A stretch of DNA of 32,000 nucleotides from Syntrophaceae bacterium UBA5744 (GCA_002419215.1 DIFQ01000098.1:261-32260); one strand, 5' to 3'. Positions 22,716 to 30,446 are shown, numbered from the stretch's first letter. Numbers and translations are program-made. Notes: generated from the sequence alone by a model not told the origin.

Positions 22716-24041
22716 ATGCAGATTGCAGCTCAGGTGCTCAAACCCGACTTCACAGTCCAGGAGAGAATCAACGAAATGAAGGCCCGCGTCCACGACCGCC
22801 TGGTGGAGATCCTGGACCTGAGGCTCATCGACACGCTGGAGGAGCAAGCGCTCCGGCAGGAGATCCGGCGGCTGACGTCGAACATCCTCGCCGATGAGGG
22901 TGCCCGGATGCCGCTCAACGCCGAGGAGCGCGAACGGTTCCACCGGGAGATCCAGGACGAGATCCTGGGCCTGGGGCCCATCGAGCCTTTCATGCAGGAC
23001 CCCTCCGTTTCGGACATCCTGGTGAACTCCTACAGGCAGATTTACGTGGAGCGTCACGGAAAGCTCGAGCTGACGTCGGCCCGCTTCAAGGATGACGCCC
23101 ACCTGCGCAAGATCATCGACCGGATCGTCTCGGCTGTGGGCCGGCGCATCGACGAGTCCAACCCCATGGTGGATGCCCGCCTTCTCGACGGCTCCCGCGT
23201 CAATGCCATCATCCCGCCGGTTGCCATCGACGGGCCGTCGCTGTCGATCCGGCGCTTTTCCGTTGACCCGCTGGAAATCGAAGACCTGATCACCCTGAAG
23301 ACGCTCACGCCCGAGATCGGCGAGCTTCTCAAGGGGATCGTGCAGTCGAGGCTCAACGTGCTGATCTCCGGCGGCACCGGCACCGGCAAGACGACGATGC
23401 TCAACGTCCTGTCCCGTTTCATCCCCGGCGACGAGCGCATCGTGACGATCGAGGATTCGGCGGAGCTGCAGCTCAAACAGGAGCACGTGGTGCGCCTCGA
23501 GACGCGGCCGGCCAATATCGAAGGCAAGGGTGAGATCATGTCCCGGGACCTCGTTCGGAACAGCCTGCGCATGCGGCCCGACCGGATCATCGTCGGCGAG
23601 GTGCGAAGCGGGGAGGTCGTGGACATGCTGCAGGCCATGAACACGGGCCACGACGGCTCGCTTGCCACGATCCACGCCAACACGCCGCGGGACGCCCTGC
23701 TGCGGCTCGAAACCCTCGTGGCCATGTCGGGGCTCAACATCCCCCACGAGGCCGTGCGCCGCTACATCAGCTCGGCCCTCAACGTCGTCATCCAGGTGTC
23801 CCGTCTCGTGGACGGCAGCCGCAAGGTGACGAGCCTCTCCGAGATCACCGGGATGGAGGGCAACACCATCACGATGCAGGAGATCTTCTCCTTCGAGCAG
23901 ACGGGCCTGCACGCCAACGGCAAGGTCAAGGGCCGGTTCCGGATGTCGGGGATCATGCCGCGCTTCGTGGAGCGGTTCAAGGCCAACAGCATTCCCATCC
24001 CCTATGACATCATCTCGGGGGACCGGGTGCTCGAGATTTAA
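22716..24041 (+). CDS. cpaF: Tad pilus motor ATPase CpaF/TadA (copy 2)
   Basis: A 441-residue paralogue of the ATPase at 12256, identical in length and, by eye, in about five of six residues after the first 20. Walker A GGTGTGKTT, Asp box RIVTIEDSAEL, Walker B RIIVGEVR with its Glu and His box GHDGSLATIHAN are all intact, so it should be an active motor. Divergence is concentrated in residues 1-20 and the last 15. ATG 22716 has AGGAGG upstream; the longer frame from 22653 would overlap the sigma-54 promoter. No second TadB/TadC accompanies it, so it probably serves the platform encoded at 13651-15610. Confidence 0.95.
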   Translation: MQIAAQVLKPDFTVQERINEMKARVHDRLVEILDLRLIDTLEEQALRQEIRRLTSNILADEGARMPLNAEERERFHREIQDEILGLGPIEPFMQDPSVSDILVNSYRQIYVERHGKLELTSARFKDDAHLRKIIDRIVSAVGRRIDESNPMVDARLLDGSRVNAIIPPVAIDGPSLSIRRFSVDPLEIEDLITLKTLTPEIGELLKGIVQSRLNVLISGGTGTGKTTMLNVLSRFIPGDERIVTIEDSAELQLKQEHVVRLETRPANIEGKGEIMSRDLVRNSLRMRPDRIIVGEVRSGEVVDMLQAMNTGHDGSLATIHANTPRDALLRLETLVAMSGLNIPHEAVRRYISSALNVVIQVSRLVDGSRKVTSLSEITGMEGNTITMQEIFSFEQTGLHANGKVKGRFRMSGIMPRFVERFKANSIPIPYDIISGDRVLEI

Positions 24042-24049
24042 GGGAGATC

Positions 24050-24155
24050 CCCTCACCCTCTCCCACCGGGGGAGAGAGGGGATTCATGAAGGGCGATGAT
24101 GCCCTTTCGTTTCCCCTCCCTTGACGGGAGGGGATGAAGGGGAGGGTGAGAGATC
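24050..24155. repeat. Composite element B, partial copy 3
   Basis: CTCTCCCACCGGGGGAGAG hairpin, then TTTCGTTTCCCCTCCCTTGA, CGGGAGGGGATGAAGGGGAG and GGTGAGAGATC. Same orientation as the copy at 18309, lacking the GTTCGACAGGCTC part. It separates the second cpaF from the GGDEF-like fragment gene. Confidence 0.6.
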
Positions 24156-24206
24156 ACTGAAATGGTCTTAAGAAATATCAGTGACAGCATTGGAAAAGAG
24201 TGAGCC

Positions 24207-24524
24207 ATGAACGGGTCGATGCTCAGCCAGCTTCTGGATCCCATCAAGAACGCCGACACAAAGCCGTTGACCCGCTACTTCGACCGGCTGATCCGGGAAT
24301 TTTACGACGCCGGGGACCGCAGGGCGGGGAAAGTGCTCGGCCAGGACCGCGAGGGCAACGAGAAGTGGTTCCCCTTCGTTTCCCTGTCGATGGTGATCGT
24401 CGACATCTACCCGGAAGAGGCGCTGGATCTCACGGCGACCTTCCAGTCCCTCGTCGAATTAAAGCGGTACGCAAAGTCGATACCGGGCAGCAAGATTGTG
24501 CGGGATCGCATGAAGCATGCGTGA
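24207..24524 (+). CDS. Stand-alone C-terminal GGDEF-like fragment protein
   Basis: A 105-residue protein. YFDRLIREFYDAGDRRAGKV, LGQDREGNEKWFPFVSLSMV and LKRYAKSIPGSKIVRDR resemble the C-terminal half of degenerate GGDEF domains in receiver-containing regulators (pattern: I-x-x-F, D-R-x-G, F-P-x-x-S-L-S, A-K-x-x-P-G-S, D-R). The half that would hold the GG(D/E)EF signature and nucleotide-binding site is absent, so no cyclase activity is expected. It may be a protein-interaction module for the downstream NtrC regulator, 65 bases away. Start at 24207 is preceded by AAGAG. The resemblance is from memory of the family, not a search. Confidence 0.7.
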   Translation: MNGSMLSQLLDPIKNADTKPLTRYFDRLIREFYDAGDRRAGKVLGQDREGNEKWFPFVSLSMVIVDIYPEEALDLTATFQSLVELKRYAKSIPGSKIVRDRMKHA

Positions 24525-24589
24525 ACGACAGGTCATCGAGACGAATAAACCCGGAGGCGCAGGCCCCCGAAACCAAAAGGTGAAGGAAC

Positions 24590-25957
24590 ATGGAGACCAT
24601 TCTGATCATCGATGACGATCCGGCGTTTCTGGAAAAGGCGAAAACCCTTCTGCATCGCGGCGGGTATGACGATGTACAGACCGAGACTGACCCCGGGCAG
24701 GCCCTGATGCGGGTCGATCGGGGAGCGCCCTACGGCGTAGTCCTCATCGACCTGGACATGCAGGGTCTCGACGGCTTGGGGCTGATGGGCGCTGTTCATG
24801 AATCCGACCCCGATACGGAGTGCGTCGTCCTGAGCGCCCTGAATGAGGCCCGGGTTGCCGTCGATTGCATCAAGAAGGGCGCCTGCGACTACCTGACAAA
24901 GCCCGTGCGCGACGACCGGCTCCTGGCTTCCGTGAAACATGCCGCGAGCAGGCTTCGCAGCTCCAGGGCCGTTTTCTCCCCCCAGCCGGGGCATCCGGAC
25001 GCTTCCGCGGGCGCGAATGCCTTCGAGTCGATCATCACCCGCTCGGACAGGATGCGAAGGATTATCCAGGAGGCCCGGCTCCATGCCGGAAGCGACGTGA
25101 CGATTCTCATAACGGGGGAAAGCGGAACGGGGAAGGAGCTGCTCGCCCAAGCGATCCATCGGGTGAGCGGCCGCGCCGGCGCCCCATTCACGTCGATCAA
25201 CATGGCCTCCCTTGCGGGAAGCCTCTTCGACGCGGAGTTCTTCGGGCACACCCGGGGGGCTTTCACGGGAGCCGAGCGCGACCGGGTCGGTTATCTCGAG
25301 CACAGCAACGGCGGGACCGTGTTCCTCGACGAGGTGGCGGACCTTCCCTTCGACTTCCAGGGAAAGCTCCTTCGCGTGCTCGAGCAGGGAGAATTCATCC
25401 GGCTGGGCGCAAGCGCCGCGCAGAAGGCGGACGTGCGGTTCATCTCGGCCACCAATGCAGACCTCGAGCGGCAGCTCGCGAGGCGGTCGTTCCGTCAGGA
25501 TCTCTACTATCGCCTCAAAGGGGTGCAGCTTCATCTGCCCCCGCTAAGGGAGCGCAGGGAGGACATTCCGCTGCTGGTCGACCATTTTCTCTCGGAGTTC
25601 GGACGCAGCCGGGCGGTCCACAGGATCGACGGGGAGGCCATGAGGGCGATTGCGGGGTACGACTACCCCGGCAACGTCAGGGAATTGCGCGCAGTCATCC
25701 AATCGGCGGTGAATCTCGTGGAGGGCGGTTGCCTCACCCTGAGTTCTCTGCCGGCATACCTCAGGAAGCAGCACAGAAAAAGATCGGCCGGGACGTTCAT
25801 CCCACCGGGGCGCATTGCCCCTCTCGAGGAGATCGAGCGTCAACACCTGATTCGGGCCTACGAAGAAAGCGGGCTGAACAAGATCCGGGCGGCAAGGATT
25901 CTCGGGATCGGCGTCAACACGCTTCGCCGGAAGCTTTCGCTGTATGGGATCCGGTAA
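24590..25957 (+). CDS. NtrC-family sigma-54-dependent response regulator
   Basis: A 455-residue activator with receiver, AAA+ and Fis-type domains. Receiver: D8-D10 acidic cluster, phospho-acceptor D54 (in LIDLDM), S82, K104. AAA+: Walker A GESGTGKE at 176-183, GAFTGA loop (sigma-54 contact) at 223-228, Walker B GGTVFLDEV at 241-249, arginine-finger region FRQDLYYRL near 304-312. C-terminal HTH_8: LNKIRAARILGIGVNTLRRK near 434-453. All key residues are present. It is the only sigma-54 activator in the window and a good candidate to drive the promoters at 5260, 20781, 22642 and 28002. No active cognate kinase is next to it. Confidence 0.96.
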   Translation: METILIIDDDPAFLEKAKTLLHRGGYDDVQTETDPGQALMRVDRGAPYGVVLIDLDMQGLDGLGLMGAVHESDPDTECVVLSALNEARVAVDCIKKGACDYLTKPVRDDRLLASVKHAASRLRSSRAVFSPQPGHPDASAGANAFESIITRSDRMRRIIQEARLHAGSDVTILITGESGTGKELLAQAIHRVSGRAGAPFTSINMASLAGSLFDAEFFGHTRGAFTGAERDRVGYLEHSNGGTVFLDEVADLPFDFQGKLLRVLEQGEFIRLGASAAQKADVRFISATNADLERQLARRSFRQDLYYRLKGVQLHLPPLRERREDIPLLVDHFLSEFGRSRAVHRIDGEAMRAIAGYDYPGNVRELRAVIQSAVNLVEGGCLTLSSLPAYLRKQHRKRSAGTFIPPGRIAPLEEIERQHLIRAYEESGLNKIRAARILGIGVNTLRRKLSLYGIR

Positions 25958-25980
25958 GGGAGCCGGTGACTCCGCGTGCG

Positions 25981-26244
25981 TCACTTTTTGAGATGCCGGA
26001 ATGGAGAGGATGCCTGCCATGACGGACATTTCGGGTAAAGGGGCCGGGAAATGCAGGCGCCGGTGGCCGTGGGGAACAGGAAGGCTAAAATGCGCACAGG
26101 GGAGAGGGCGCCGAAAGACTGGCCCAGACCGGCCAGGATGCGGCACACGGCAGCCCCCACGATGAGGGCGTAGAATGCAGCAGCGAACAGAAGTCACAGA
26201 CCCAGGATCAGGGATATGAGAAAGTTTTTCATCTCGAGCGCCAT
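25981..26244 (-). pseudogene. Possible broken small membrane protein gene
   Basis: Reading the minus strand from ATG 26244 gives MALEMKNFLISLILGL, a TGA at 26194-26196, then in the same frame LLFAAAFYALIVGAAVCRIL and about 40 further codons to a TGA at 25981. The hydrophobic stretch continuing across the stop suggests a disrupted 87-codon membrane protein. No good ribosome binding site was seen, and a chance hydrophobic frame is possible. The remaining bases between 25958 and 26299 hold nothing else I can name. Confidence 0.28.
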
Positions 26245-26299
26245 GCCGGGTATAATGAAACCCGGATAAGACGCAAGATTCATGGCATCGCGTCCCTGA

Positions 26300-26315
26300 C
26301 GGCATGATCTTCGCA
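26300..26315 (+). promoter_or_regulatory. Candidate sigma-54 promoter of the 77-aa gene
   Basis: CGGCATGATCTTCGCA: GG at 26301-26302 and GC at 26313-26314, 12 bases apart. Deviations from consensus are C for T at the first position, T for C after GGCA and C in place of the second T of TTGC. Predicted start near 26327, about 50 bases before ATG 26378. Confidence 0.42.
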
Positions 26316-26377
26316 ACAGAGATTCATCAAGGACAAGGGCCCGCGGTGTGGGACCGCCCCCGTTCAAGGAGGTAATC

Positions 26378-26611
26378 ATGGCGGCGCAAGTGATCGATTA
26401 TGTGAAAAATTACAAGAACATCGCCGTGAAAATGTCGGACGGCTCCGAAGTGAAGGGCAGGATCAACATTATGAGTTTCGCCAGGCTCTCGGACCTGATG
26501 AAGCACTCGACGGACAAATTCATCACCGTGCTGCCAGAGGAAGAGGGCGGGACCCGGAAGGTGATGATCGTCAACAAGGACTTCATCGTCTGGGCGCAAA
26601 CGGAGGACTGA
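26378..26611 (+). CDS. Small conserved-looking protein (77 aa)
   Basis: A 77-residue soluble protein: MAAQVIDYVKNYKNIAVKMS, then DGSEVKGRINIMSFARLSDL, then TRKVMIVNKDFIVWAQTED. The alternating hydrophobic pattern suggests a small beta-barrel-like fold; I associate it loosely with short uncharacterised proteins of Desulfobacterota but cannot name a function. The ribosome binding site AAGGAGGT before ATG 26378 is one of the best in the window. A candidate sigma-54 promoter lies upstream. Confidence 0.78.
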   Translation: MAAQVIDYVKNYKNIAVKMSDGSEVKGRINIMSFARLSDLMKHSTDKFITVLPEEEGGTRKVMIVNKDFIVWAQTED

Positions 26612-26738
26612 GGACCCGGCAGGAGTTGCTGTCGATTTCCCGGTTGCACATCTGGGCATCAGCGCCGATTACCGGACTCAAGAAAAGGCGGAAATCAGCC
26701 GATAATCTCCTTGGGCAGATGAAAAACCGGGGAGAGCC

Positions 26739-26936
26739 ATGCCGTCGACAACCTCGACAGAATCCATAACAAGAAATGACTCGGCGAAGGGGGCGGCCTT
26801 GCTTCTTGCGGGGCTCGTCATCCTGCTCTTCGCAACGAAATATCTCCTTTTTTCTTCCGGGCTGGTCGAAAAACCTGTTCCGGGCAGCCTGTTATTCCAC
26901 ATTTTCAATTTTATCGGCATTTTCTCAATCGGGTGA
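26739..26936 (+). CDS. Small membrane protein (65 aa)
   Basis: A 65-residue protein with a polar N-terminus and two hydrophobic stretches, AALLLAGLVILLFATKYLLF (about residues 19-38) and LLFHIFNFIGIFSIG (51-65). GGAG lies four bases before ATG 26739. It has no known family. It converges on the minus-strand TPR gene, whose stop is 33 bases away. Confidence 0.5.
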   Translation: MPSTTSTESITRNDSAKGAALLLAGLVILLFATKYLLFSSGLVEKPVPGSLLFHIFNFIGIFSIG

Positions 26937-26969
26937 GTCCCGGTTTTATTCCCTGTCGCGCTCTCTCCT

Positions 26970-27590
26970 TCAAAGAGCTTTTTTTGCCTTCAGAAAATTC
27001 CTTGCCTGCAGATAGCCCAGTTCCGCCGCCTGCCTGAGGTCCTGCAGGGCCTCTTCCGTCAGGTCCCGCCGCCAGTAGGCGAGGCCACGGATGTAATGGA
27101 CCTTCGCGTCGTTCGGGGAGAGCTCCAGTGCCCGGGTGTAATCGGCGATGGCCTGCTCGATATTGTCCAATCGCTCGAAGGCCATGCCGCGGTTCAGAAA
27201 GGTCCTGGCATCGCCGGGATCGAGCGCGATGGCCGATGCGAAAGCCCGCAGGGCTTCCTGGTACCGATCGGTCGTGTGGAGCAGCACAAACCCCTGCTCG
27301 AACCACTCTTCAGCGCGCGGCAGCTTCTCGGGTTTCTTGCGTCGCAGGAGCCTTGAGATCATCCCGGGCGGCTTTTCCTTTTTCGCCGGCCGGAGCGATT
27401 CCCGCCTCTCCGGCCCCGTGAACCCGCTGGACTGCACCCTGACCGGATCCTTTTCCACGTCTACCCACCGGCTCTCCGAGGGACGGAAGAACTGCCTGAT
27501 CTTTCTTTCCCGGATCAGCTCGTTCAGGGTGACGTCGTCGATCAGGCCTTCCCGATTGTTCCGGTATCGAACCTGGATGAGTTTGTACAT
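26970..27590 (-). CDS. TPR protein with short N-terminal (RxFxRPSExxW) domain
   Basis: A 206-residue cytosolic-looking protein. Residues 1-50 form a small module: YKLIQVRYRNNREGLIDD, then LNELIRERKIRQFFRPSESR and WVDVEKDPVR. I recall similar modules at the start of Geobacter-type proteins, sometimes with TPRs. A basic linker follows (LLRRKKPEK), then about three tetratricopeptide repeats (AEEWFEQGFVLLHTTDRYQE, ALRAFASAIALDPGDARTFL, AIADYTRALELSPNDAKVHY). Start ATG at 27590 is set by AGGAGGAA just upstream; a longer frame to 27671 would run across the candidate promoter. Confidence 0.83.
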   Translation of the reverse strand: MYKLIQVRYRNNREGLIDDVTLNELIRERKIRQFFRPSESRWVDVEKDPVRVQSSGFTGPERRESLRPAKKEKPPGMISRLLRRKKPEKLPRAEEWFEQGFVLLHTTDRYQEALRAFASAIALDPGDARTFLNRGMAFERLDNIEQAIADYTRALELSPNDAKVHYIRGLAYWRRDLTEEALQDLRQAAELGYLQARNFLKAKKAL

Positions 27591-27623
27591 CGATTCCTCC
27601 TCTCCTGCCTGCCTTTTACATAG

Positions 27624-27639
27624 AACAAAATCCGTGCCG
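27624..27639 (-). promoter_or_regulatory. Candidate sigma-54 promoter (weak) of the minus-strand TPR gene
   Basis: Read on the minus strand, CGGCACGGATTTTGTT has a good -24 (GGCACG) and a TTTTG run at the right distance, but the -12 GC is GT. Predicted start about 22 bases before ATG 27590. The mismatch at the most conserved -12 base keeps confidence low. Confidence 0.3.
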
Positions 27640-28001
27640 GGACGAAAGATTTCACTACCTGATAATTTCAATCAAATTAGATGGTTAGTATTCAGGCAAA
27701 TCGCATTGTCATCCTGAAAATGCAGGAAGGGAAGCCATTTCAGGAGGCAGAGAGCTCAACCGTCCGAAATGAAACAAGTCTTTGATCTTAATGCCATTTT
27801 GCAGTGGACCGGGGCCGCGACGGCAGCGTTCCCCATCTCTAGAACCGACCACGCCATATCGGAACGATTTTTCCAACGCATTGTCTTTACTGGCTTATTC
27901 CCCATCGATGGTCCGATCCGGCATAAGACAATCGCACGAGTTCGGCGGGGGCTGTTCATGTAACTTATCGATTTTGAAATAGATTATCAGTCATCCCCCC
28001 G
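27640..28001. other. Intergenic region upstream of the pseudo-kinase promoter
   Basis: No gene is firmly supported. A 64-codon plus-strand frame at 27769-27963 (starting MKQVFDLNAILQW) lacks a ribosome binding site and any known motif. CCATCGATGG at 27902-27911 is a palindrome about 90-100 bases upstream of the sigma-54 promoter and could be an activator site. Confidence 0.4.
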
Positions 28002-28017
28002 TGGCATGTTCGGTGCT
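28002..28017 (+). promoter_or_regulatory. Sigma-54 promoter of the hybrid kinase-like gene
   Basis: TGGCATGTTCGGTGCT: GG at 28003-28004, GC at 28015-28016, 12 bases apart. It shares TTCGGTGCTCA with the promoter at 22642. Predicted start near 28028, about 33 bases before ATG 28061, which argues against the longer open frame starting at 28001. Confidence 0.72.
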
Positions 28018-28060
28018 CAATATGCCGGTCAACAAGACACGGAAATCGGGGAGTGACACC

Positions 28061-29665
28061 ATGAACGGGCAGATACCGGAGAAGGAAATCAGGAGCAGAG
28101 CAAGATGCCGGAGCGGCGCAACGAGCCGTGAGGGTCGCAGGGGACAAGCCTCGTCCCTGTCTTCAAGGCTGATGGCTCATGTTCCCTTCGGTCTTTCGGT
28201 TACGAACCCGGACGGGACGCTCGAATATGTCAACCCCGCGTTTACGTCCCTCTTCGGCTACGACAAATCCGATTTGCCGGACCGGGCAGTCTGGTTCGAG
28301 AAGGCCTTCCCCGATCCGTCCGAGCGCGACACGATAGAGCGAAGCTACCAGGAGGATGCAACGGCCTCCCTCGAAACCCTGTCTTCACGTCCCCGGGCCA
28401 TTACGATTCGAACCCGCGACGGCCGGAATCTGGTTTGCGAAGCGCGCGTTCAGGTGCTGCCCACGGGGGAGCATCTTGTTGTCTACGAGAACATGACGGA
28501 TCGCTCGAGGCTCGAGACGGAGCGTGTCAACACCGGCAAAATGGAAGCCATAGGAAATCTGGCCGGCGGGATCGCCCACACCGTCAATAACATTCTCATG
28601 GGGATTCAGGGCTGCACGTCGCTGATGCTCATGAAGCGGGGCCCCGGCGACCCCGATTTCAAGCACCTGAAGGCGATCGAGGCGCAGGTGCGCGCTGGCT
28701 CTGAGCTTACGGGCCGGATCCTGACCTTTTCCCACAGCGGCATGGGTGAGTTTCTTCCCGTCGACCTGAACGAGATCGTGCGGAAAACCGCGACGATTTT
28801 CGGCAATACCCGAACCGAGATCTCCATCGGCAGAAAACTTCAGGACGACCTTTCGAAGGTGAAGGCCGACCAGGGCCAGATCGAGAAAGCGCTGATCATT
28901 CTGTACGTCAAGGCCCGCCAGTCCATGCCGAAGGGCGGGGGGATCCTGATCGAATCCCGCAATGTCAGGCTCGGGCAGGAAGAAGCGGAAGCTTACGGGC
29001 TGCGGACCGGAGCCTATGTTCTTGTGACGGTCACGCATGGCGGGAAGGCGCTCGACGACGTGACGGCCGGGAAGATCTTCGAGCCAACCCTCGATGCGGG
29101 CGGCTATGGACGGGGACAAGGCTTTGATCTGACCTCCGCCTACGGGATCATTCGCAGTCACGGAGGGGTGCTCACGGTGGGGAGCAATGAGGGTGTCGGA
29201 ACGTCATTCCGGATATACCTCCCGGCCTCGGATGGGGCGCAGTCCGATGAAACAGCATCCCCCGAGGGAGTCCTCAGAGGTACGGAGACCGTCCTGCTCG
29301 TGGACGACGAGGAAGTCGTGCTCGATGTGAATCGGGAGATCCTGGAAAATCAGGGCTACTCGGTGCTTACGGCGCGGAACGGAAAAGAGGCCCTGGAGAT
29401 CTACAGTCATCGCCGTGACGAAATCGCCCGGGTGCTCTTGGACATGGTCATGCCCGGAATCAACGGCGAGGAGACCTTCAGCCTTCTCAAGCGGATCGAT
29501 CCTGGGGTGAAGGTCATCCTGGCCAGCGGGTACAGCACCAACGTCCAGATACGGAACATGATGCGAAACGGCTGCTGCGCATTCCTGCAGAAGCCTTTCG
29601 GGAATTTGGAATTGATGATGAAGGTCAGAGAGGTGATCGGCGGCGGGACAGTCTCCCGGCACTGA
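28061..29665 (+). CDS. Hybrid histidine kinase-like protein with degenerate ATP-binding domain (pseudo-kinase)
   Basis: A 534-residue protein without membrane helices: PAS domain (about 36-148), HisKA (about 155-225), HATPase_c-like region (235-388) and receiver (408-534). H173 is present, but the H-box reads GGIAHTVNNIL, with Thr in place of the acidic residue after His. In the N-box the Mg-binding Asn is K284 (YVKARQSMP). The G1 box DTGxGM reads HGGKAL (326-331), and the G2 box GTGLGL reads GQGFDL (352-357). ATP binding and autophosphorylation are therefore unlikely. The receiver looks intact: D415/D416, D461, S489, K511. Start ATG 28061 follows GGGGAG. It may act as a sensor scaffold or phospho-sink for another kinase. 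Confidence 0.9.
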   Translation: MNGQIPEKEIRSRARCRSGATSREGRRGQASSLSSRLMAHVPFGLSVTNPDGTLEYVNPAFTSLFGYDKSDLPDRAVWFEKAFPDPSERDTIERSYQEDATASLETLSSRPRAITIRTRDGRNLVCEARVQVLPTGEHLVVYENMTDRSRLETERVNTGKMEAIGNLAGGIAHTVNNILMGIQGCTSLMLMKRGPGDPDFKHLKAIEAQVRAGSELTGRILTFSHSGMGEFLPVDLNEIVRKTATIFGNTRTEISIGRKLQDDLSKVKADQGQIEKALIILYVKARQSMPKGGGILIESRNVRLGQEEAEAYGLRTGAYVLVTVTHGGKALDDVTAGKIFEPTLDAGGYGRGQGFDLTSAYGIIRSHGGVLTVGSNEGVGTSFRIYLPASDGAQSDETASPEGVLRGTETVLLVDDEEVVLDVNREILENQGYSVLTARNGKEALEIYSHRRDEIARVLLDMVMPGINGEETFSLLKRIDPGVKVILASGYSTNVQIRNMMRNGCCAFLQKPFGNLELMMKVREVIGGGTVSRH

Positions 29666-29687
29666 GATCCTGACGGTGATTAACGCA

Positions 29688-29703
29688 GACCCCCCGGGGG
29701 GTC
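29688..29703. other. Perfect 16-bp palindrome between kinase-like and LuxR genes
   Basis: GACCCCCCGGGGGGTC is self-complementary with no loop, followed by CTCTCTC. It could fold in RNA as a short strong hairpin or bind a dimeric regulator, such as the LuxR protein encoded next. It lacks a T-run. Confidence 0.45.
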
Positions 29704-29726
29704 CTCTCTCAATGATGGAGTGAAAC

Positions 29727-30446
29727 ATGAGACAGCTTGTCGCAGTGAACGACCCGGGCATCACTCCTGTATGGGTGTGCATGATGAAGAACAGACTGAC
29801 CGGAAAAACCATTCACATCGTCGGTCCCCGCCGGCTGGAAAACGAGCTGCTGGTGAGCTTTATCAGCAGAGAGACGGGTGCGGACTGCTTTGTGACCGAC
29901 TTCAACGGAATCGAAGGGTATCTCTCCGGCGCCGCAGAGGAGCCGTCCCGGCTCTTTCTGATCGATTACCGCGAGCCGCGGCTCCGGGAGATTCTCAAGC
30001 AGGCTTCATTCAACGGGAGCGGCTCTTCCCTCGCCCGGCGTCTCATCTCGCTGTTCAATTCCGGAAAAGAAAGAGACAGCGCGGAGCGGAAACGTGCGGA
30101 GAGATCCTGCGGGATACTCTACCGGTGCGATTCCACAACGGCCCTGATCAACTGGATGTGCGGTCTTTTCAATAGCGTGGAGACCCCTGAAAACGCCATG
30201 GCCGATACCCTGGACCCCGCGAAAGAGACTGCGGACGCGTGCCCGCTTACGTGGCGGGAACTGCAACTCCTGATGATGATGACCGAGGGGCTTCGTAACA
30301 AGGAGATTGCTGGCCGGATCGGGATCAGCAGTCACACCGTTCGCACGCACCTCTACAACAGCTTTGGAAAGATTGGGGCAAGGAACCGACTCGAAGCCTC
30401 CGCATGGATTGAAGCCCATATCAGTATGCTTTTCCTGCTGATCTGA
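29727..30446 (+). CDS. CsgD-like LuxR-family transcriptional regulator
   Basis: A 239-residue protein. The N-terminal ~150 residues look like a divergent receiver (IHIVGPRRLENELLVSFISR, LFLIDYREPRL with D80 where a phospho-acceptor could be). The C-terminal LuxR/GerE helix-turn-helix covers residues 173-228: PLTWRELQLLMMMTEGLRNK, EIAGRIGISSHTVRTHLYNS, FGKIGARNRLEASAW. THLYN-x-F-x-KI-x-x-x-NR-x-x-A-x-xW closely resembles CsgD, the curli/biofilm regulator. GATGGAG lies before ATG 29727; ATG 29781 is a possible later start. It follows the pseudo-kinase by 61 bases in the same direction and probably shares its sigma-54 promoter. Confidence 0.88.
   Translation: MRQLVAVNDPGITPVWVCMMKNRLTGKTIHIVGPRRLENELLVSFISRETGADCFVTDFNGIEGYLSGAAEEPSRLFLIDYREPRLREILKQASFNGSGSSLARRLISLFNSGKERDSAERKRAERSCGILYRCDSTTALINWMCGLFNSVETPENAMADTLDPAKETADACPLTWRELQLLMMMTEGLRNKEIAGRIGISSHTVRTHLYNSFGKIGARNRLEASAWIEAHISMLFLLI

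Noticed and set aside
22686..24056. 456-codon minus-strand frame, with a similar 348-codon frame at 12568-13614
   Set aside because: Both mirror the two cpaF genes; the similarity between them only reflects the conserved ATPase on the other strand.
24865..26022. 385-codon plus-strand frame overlapping the NtrC gene
   Set aside because: Out of frame with a fully motif-supported NtrC protein, Arg/Gly/Pro-rich and without any domain.
27769..27963. 64-codon plus-strand gene upstream of the kinase-like gene
   Set aside because: No ribosome binding site, no motif, and a competing overlapping frame of similar length; kept only as a note in the intergenic entry.
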